DNA of 5,876 nucleotides, from positions 1-5,876 of the forward strand of contig DASWHK010000130.1 in NCBI GenBank assembly GCA_036398215.1, read 5' to 3'. The notes beneath the pieces are model-generated. The model was not told where the DNA came from and did no database searches. It was given only the letters and a program-made list of their open reading frames with translations. How positions within the stretch are numbered: position 1 is the stretch's first letter; each line of letters starts with the position of its first letter. Shown here piece by piece: positions 5,559 to 5,876 of this stretch. A program made the position numbers and the translations under genes. Source of the stretch: DASWHK01 sp036398215. GTDB lineage: Bacteria; Acidobacteriota; UBA890.

Positions 5559-5876
5559 TCAGTCACGCCCGCGGCCGGAAGCGCGGGTGCGCGAGAGAAT
5601 GCGCGAGAGGTCCGGCCGCCCGGGCGCGGTGGGGGTGAAGGTGGCCGCGTCATGGGACGCTTCGGGCGGGGCGCCCGGCTCGCGTGCACCCGTGAGCATT
5701 TCGCGCGGCCTCAGGTCGCAGACCAGGTCGAGGGCCGCGAGGGCGGCGAGCACCAGCCCAACCTCGACTGTCGACTTGCCGGCCTCCACGCCCATCACCC
5801 AGTGGCGCGATGCACCGATGCGCTCGGCCAGCTCGGCTTGCGTAAGCGACAACCGTCGCCGCCGATCCCTGATCAA
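5559..5876 (-). CDS. hipB: HipB-like XRE-family antitoxin/repressor (5' end outside window)
   Basis: 105 codons are visible. The first codon at the window edge is TTG within an IRDRRRRLSLTQ segment; homologous repressors have 10-15 residues before this, so the gene probably begins to the right of the window. The helix-turn-helix is LTQAELAERIGASRHWVMGVEAGK, residues 11-34 in visible numbering: Q13 and A17 in the first helix, the turn at G21, and the recognition helix around 23-31. A hydrophobic helix VGLVLAALAALDL follows, as in Cro/CI-type domains. The last 45 or so residues are Pro/Ala/Arg-rich and look disordered. It would bind operators in its own promoter, off the window, and neutralise the HipA encoded 3 bases downstream. 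The gene is called hipB because of this pairing; the sequence alone says XRE family. Confidence 0.85.
   Translation of the reverse strand: MIRDRRRRLSLTQAELAERIGASRHWVMGVEAGKSTVEVGLVLAALAALDLVCDLRPREMLTGAREPGAPPEASHDAATFTPTAPGRPDLSRILSRTRASGRGRD

Overview
The window comes from a GC-rich bacterium (roughly two thirds G+C or more, GTG starts common). It must be Gram-negative-like, because the first three genes belong to a periplasmic enzyme system. No rRNA, tRNA or lineage marker gene is present, so the phylum cannot be fixed from this sequence. Arginine/alanine-rich shadow reading frames on the opposite strand are abundant, as expected at this base composition.

Region 1 (1-3779, + strand) is a three-gene run that matches quinohemoprotein amine dehydrogenase (QHNDH) production. 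It holds the 3'-terminal part of a seven-bladed beta-propeller subunit (qhpB-like), a full-length ABC exporter with fused membrane and ATPase domains (qhpF-like), and a small subtilisin-family protease with no signal peptide or pro-domain (qhpE-like). In characterised QHNDH systems the radical-SAM enzyme QhpD cross-links the small gamma subunit QhpC, QhpE removes its leader peptide, QhpF carries it to the periplasm, and there it joins the diheme alpha subunit and the propeller beta subunit. The alpha, gamma and QhpD genes would be expected just upstream, outside the window. The order here is B-F-E, whereas I recall B-E-F from Paracoccus, and no QhpG-type FAD monooxygenase follows.

Between qhpF and qhpE lie three tandem 45-bp repeats (2794-2928). 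They keep one reading frame open across the whole gap. That frame starts on the stop codon of qhpF and ends on the start codon of qhpE, so it is either a coupled arginine-rich small ORF or a repeat element that happens to be open.

Region 2 (3780-4271) is decayed. It contains a PIN-domain toxin fragment without its N-terminal catalytic motif, followed by a short piece of an Asp-box (BNR-repeat) protein. A 10-bp direct repeat lies at the start of the PIN fragment and inside the Asp-box fragment.

Region 3 (4272-5876, - strand) is a hipBA-type toxin-antitoxin pair: a complete HipA-family kinase with all catalytic residues, preceded by an XRE-family repressor gene that runs off the right edge. 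It converges on region 2. Overall the window shows a cofactor-enzyme maturation operon whose downstream flank is a toxin-antitoxin-rich, rearranged stretch.
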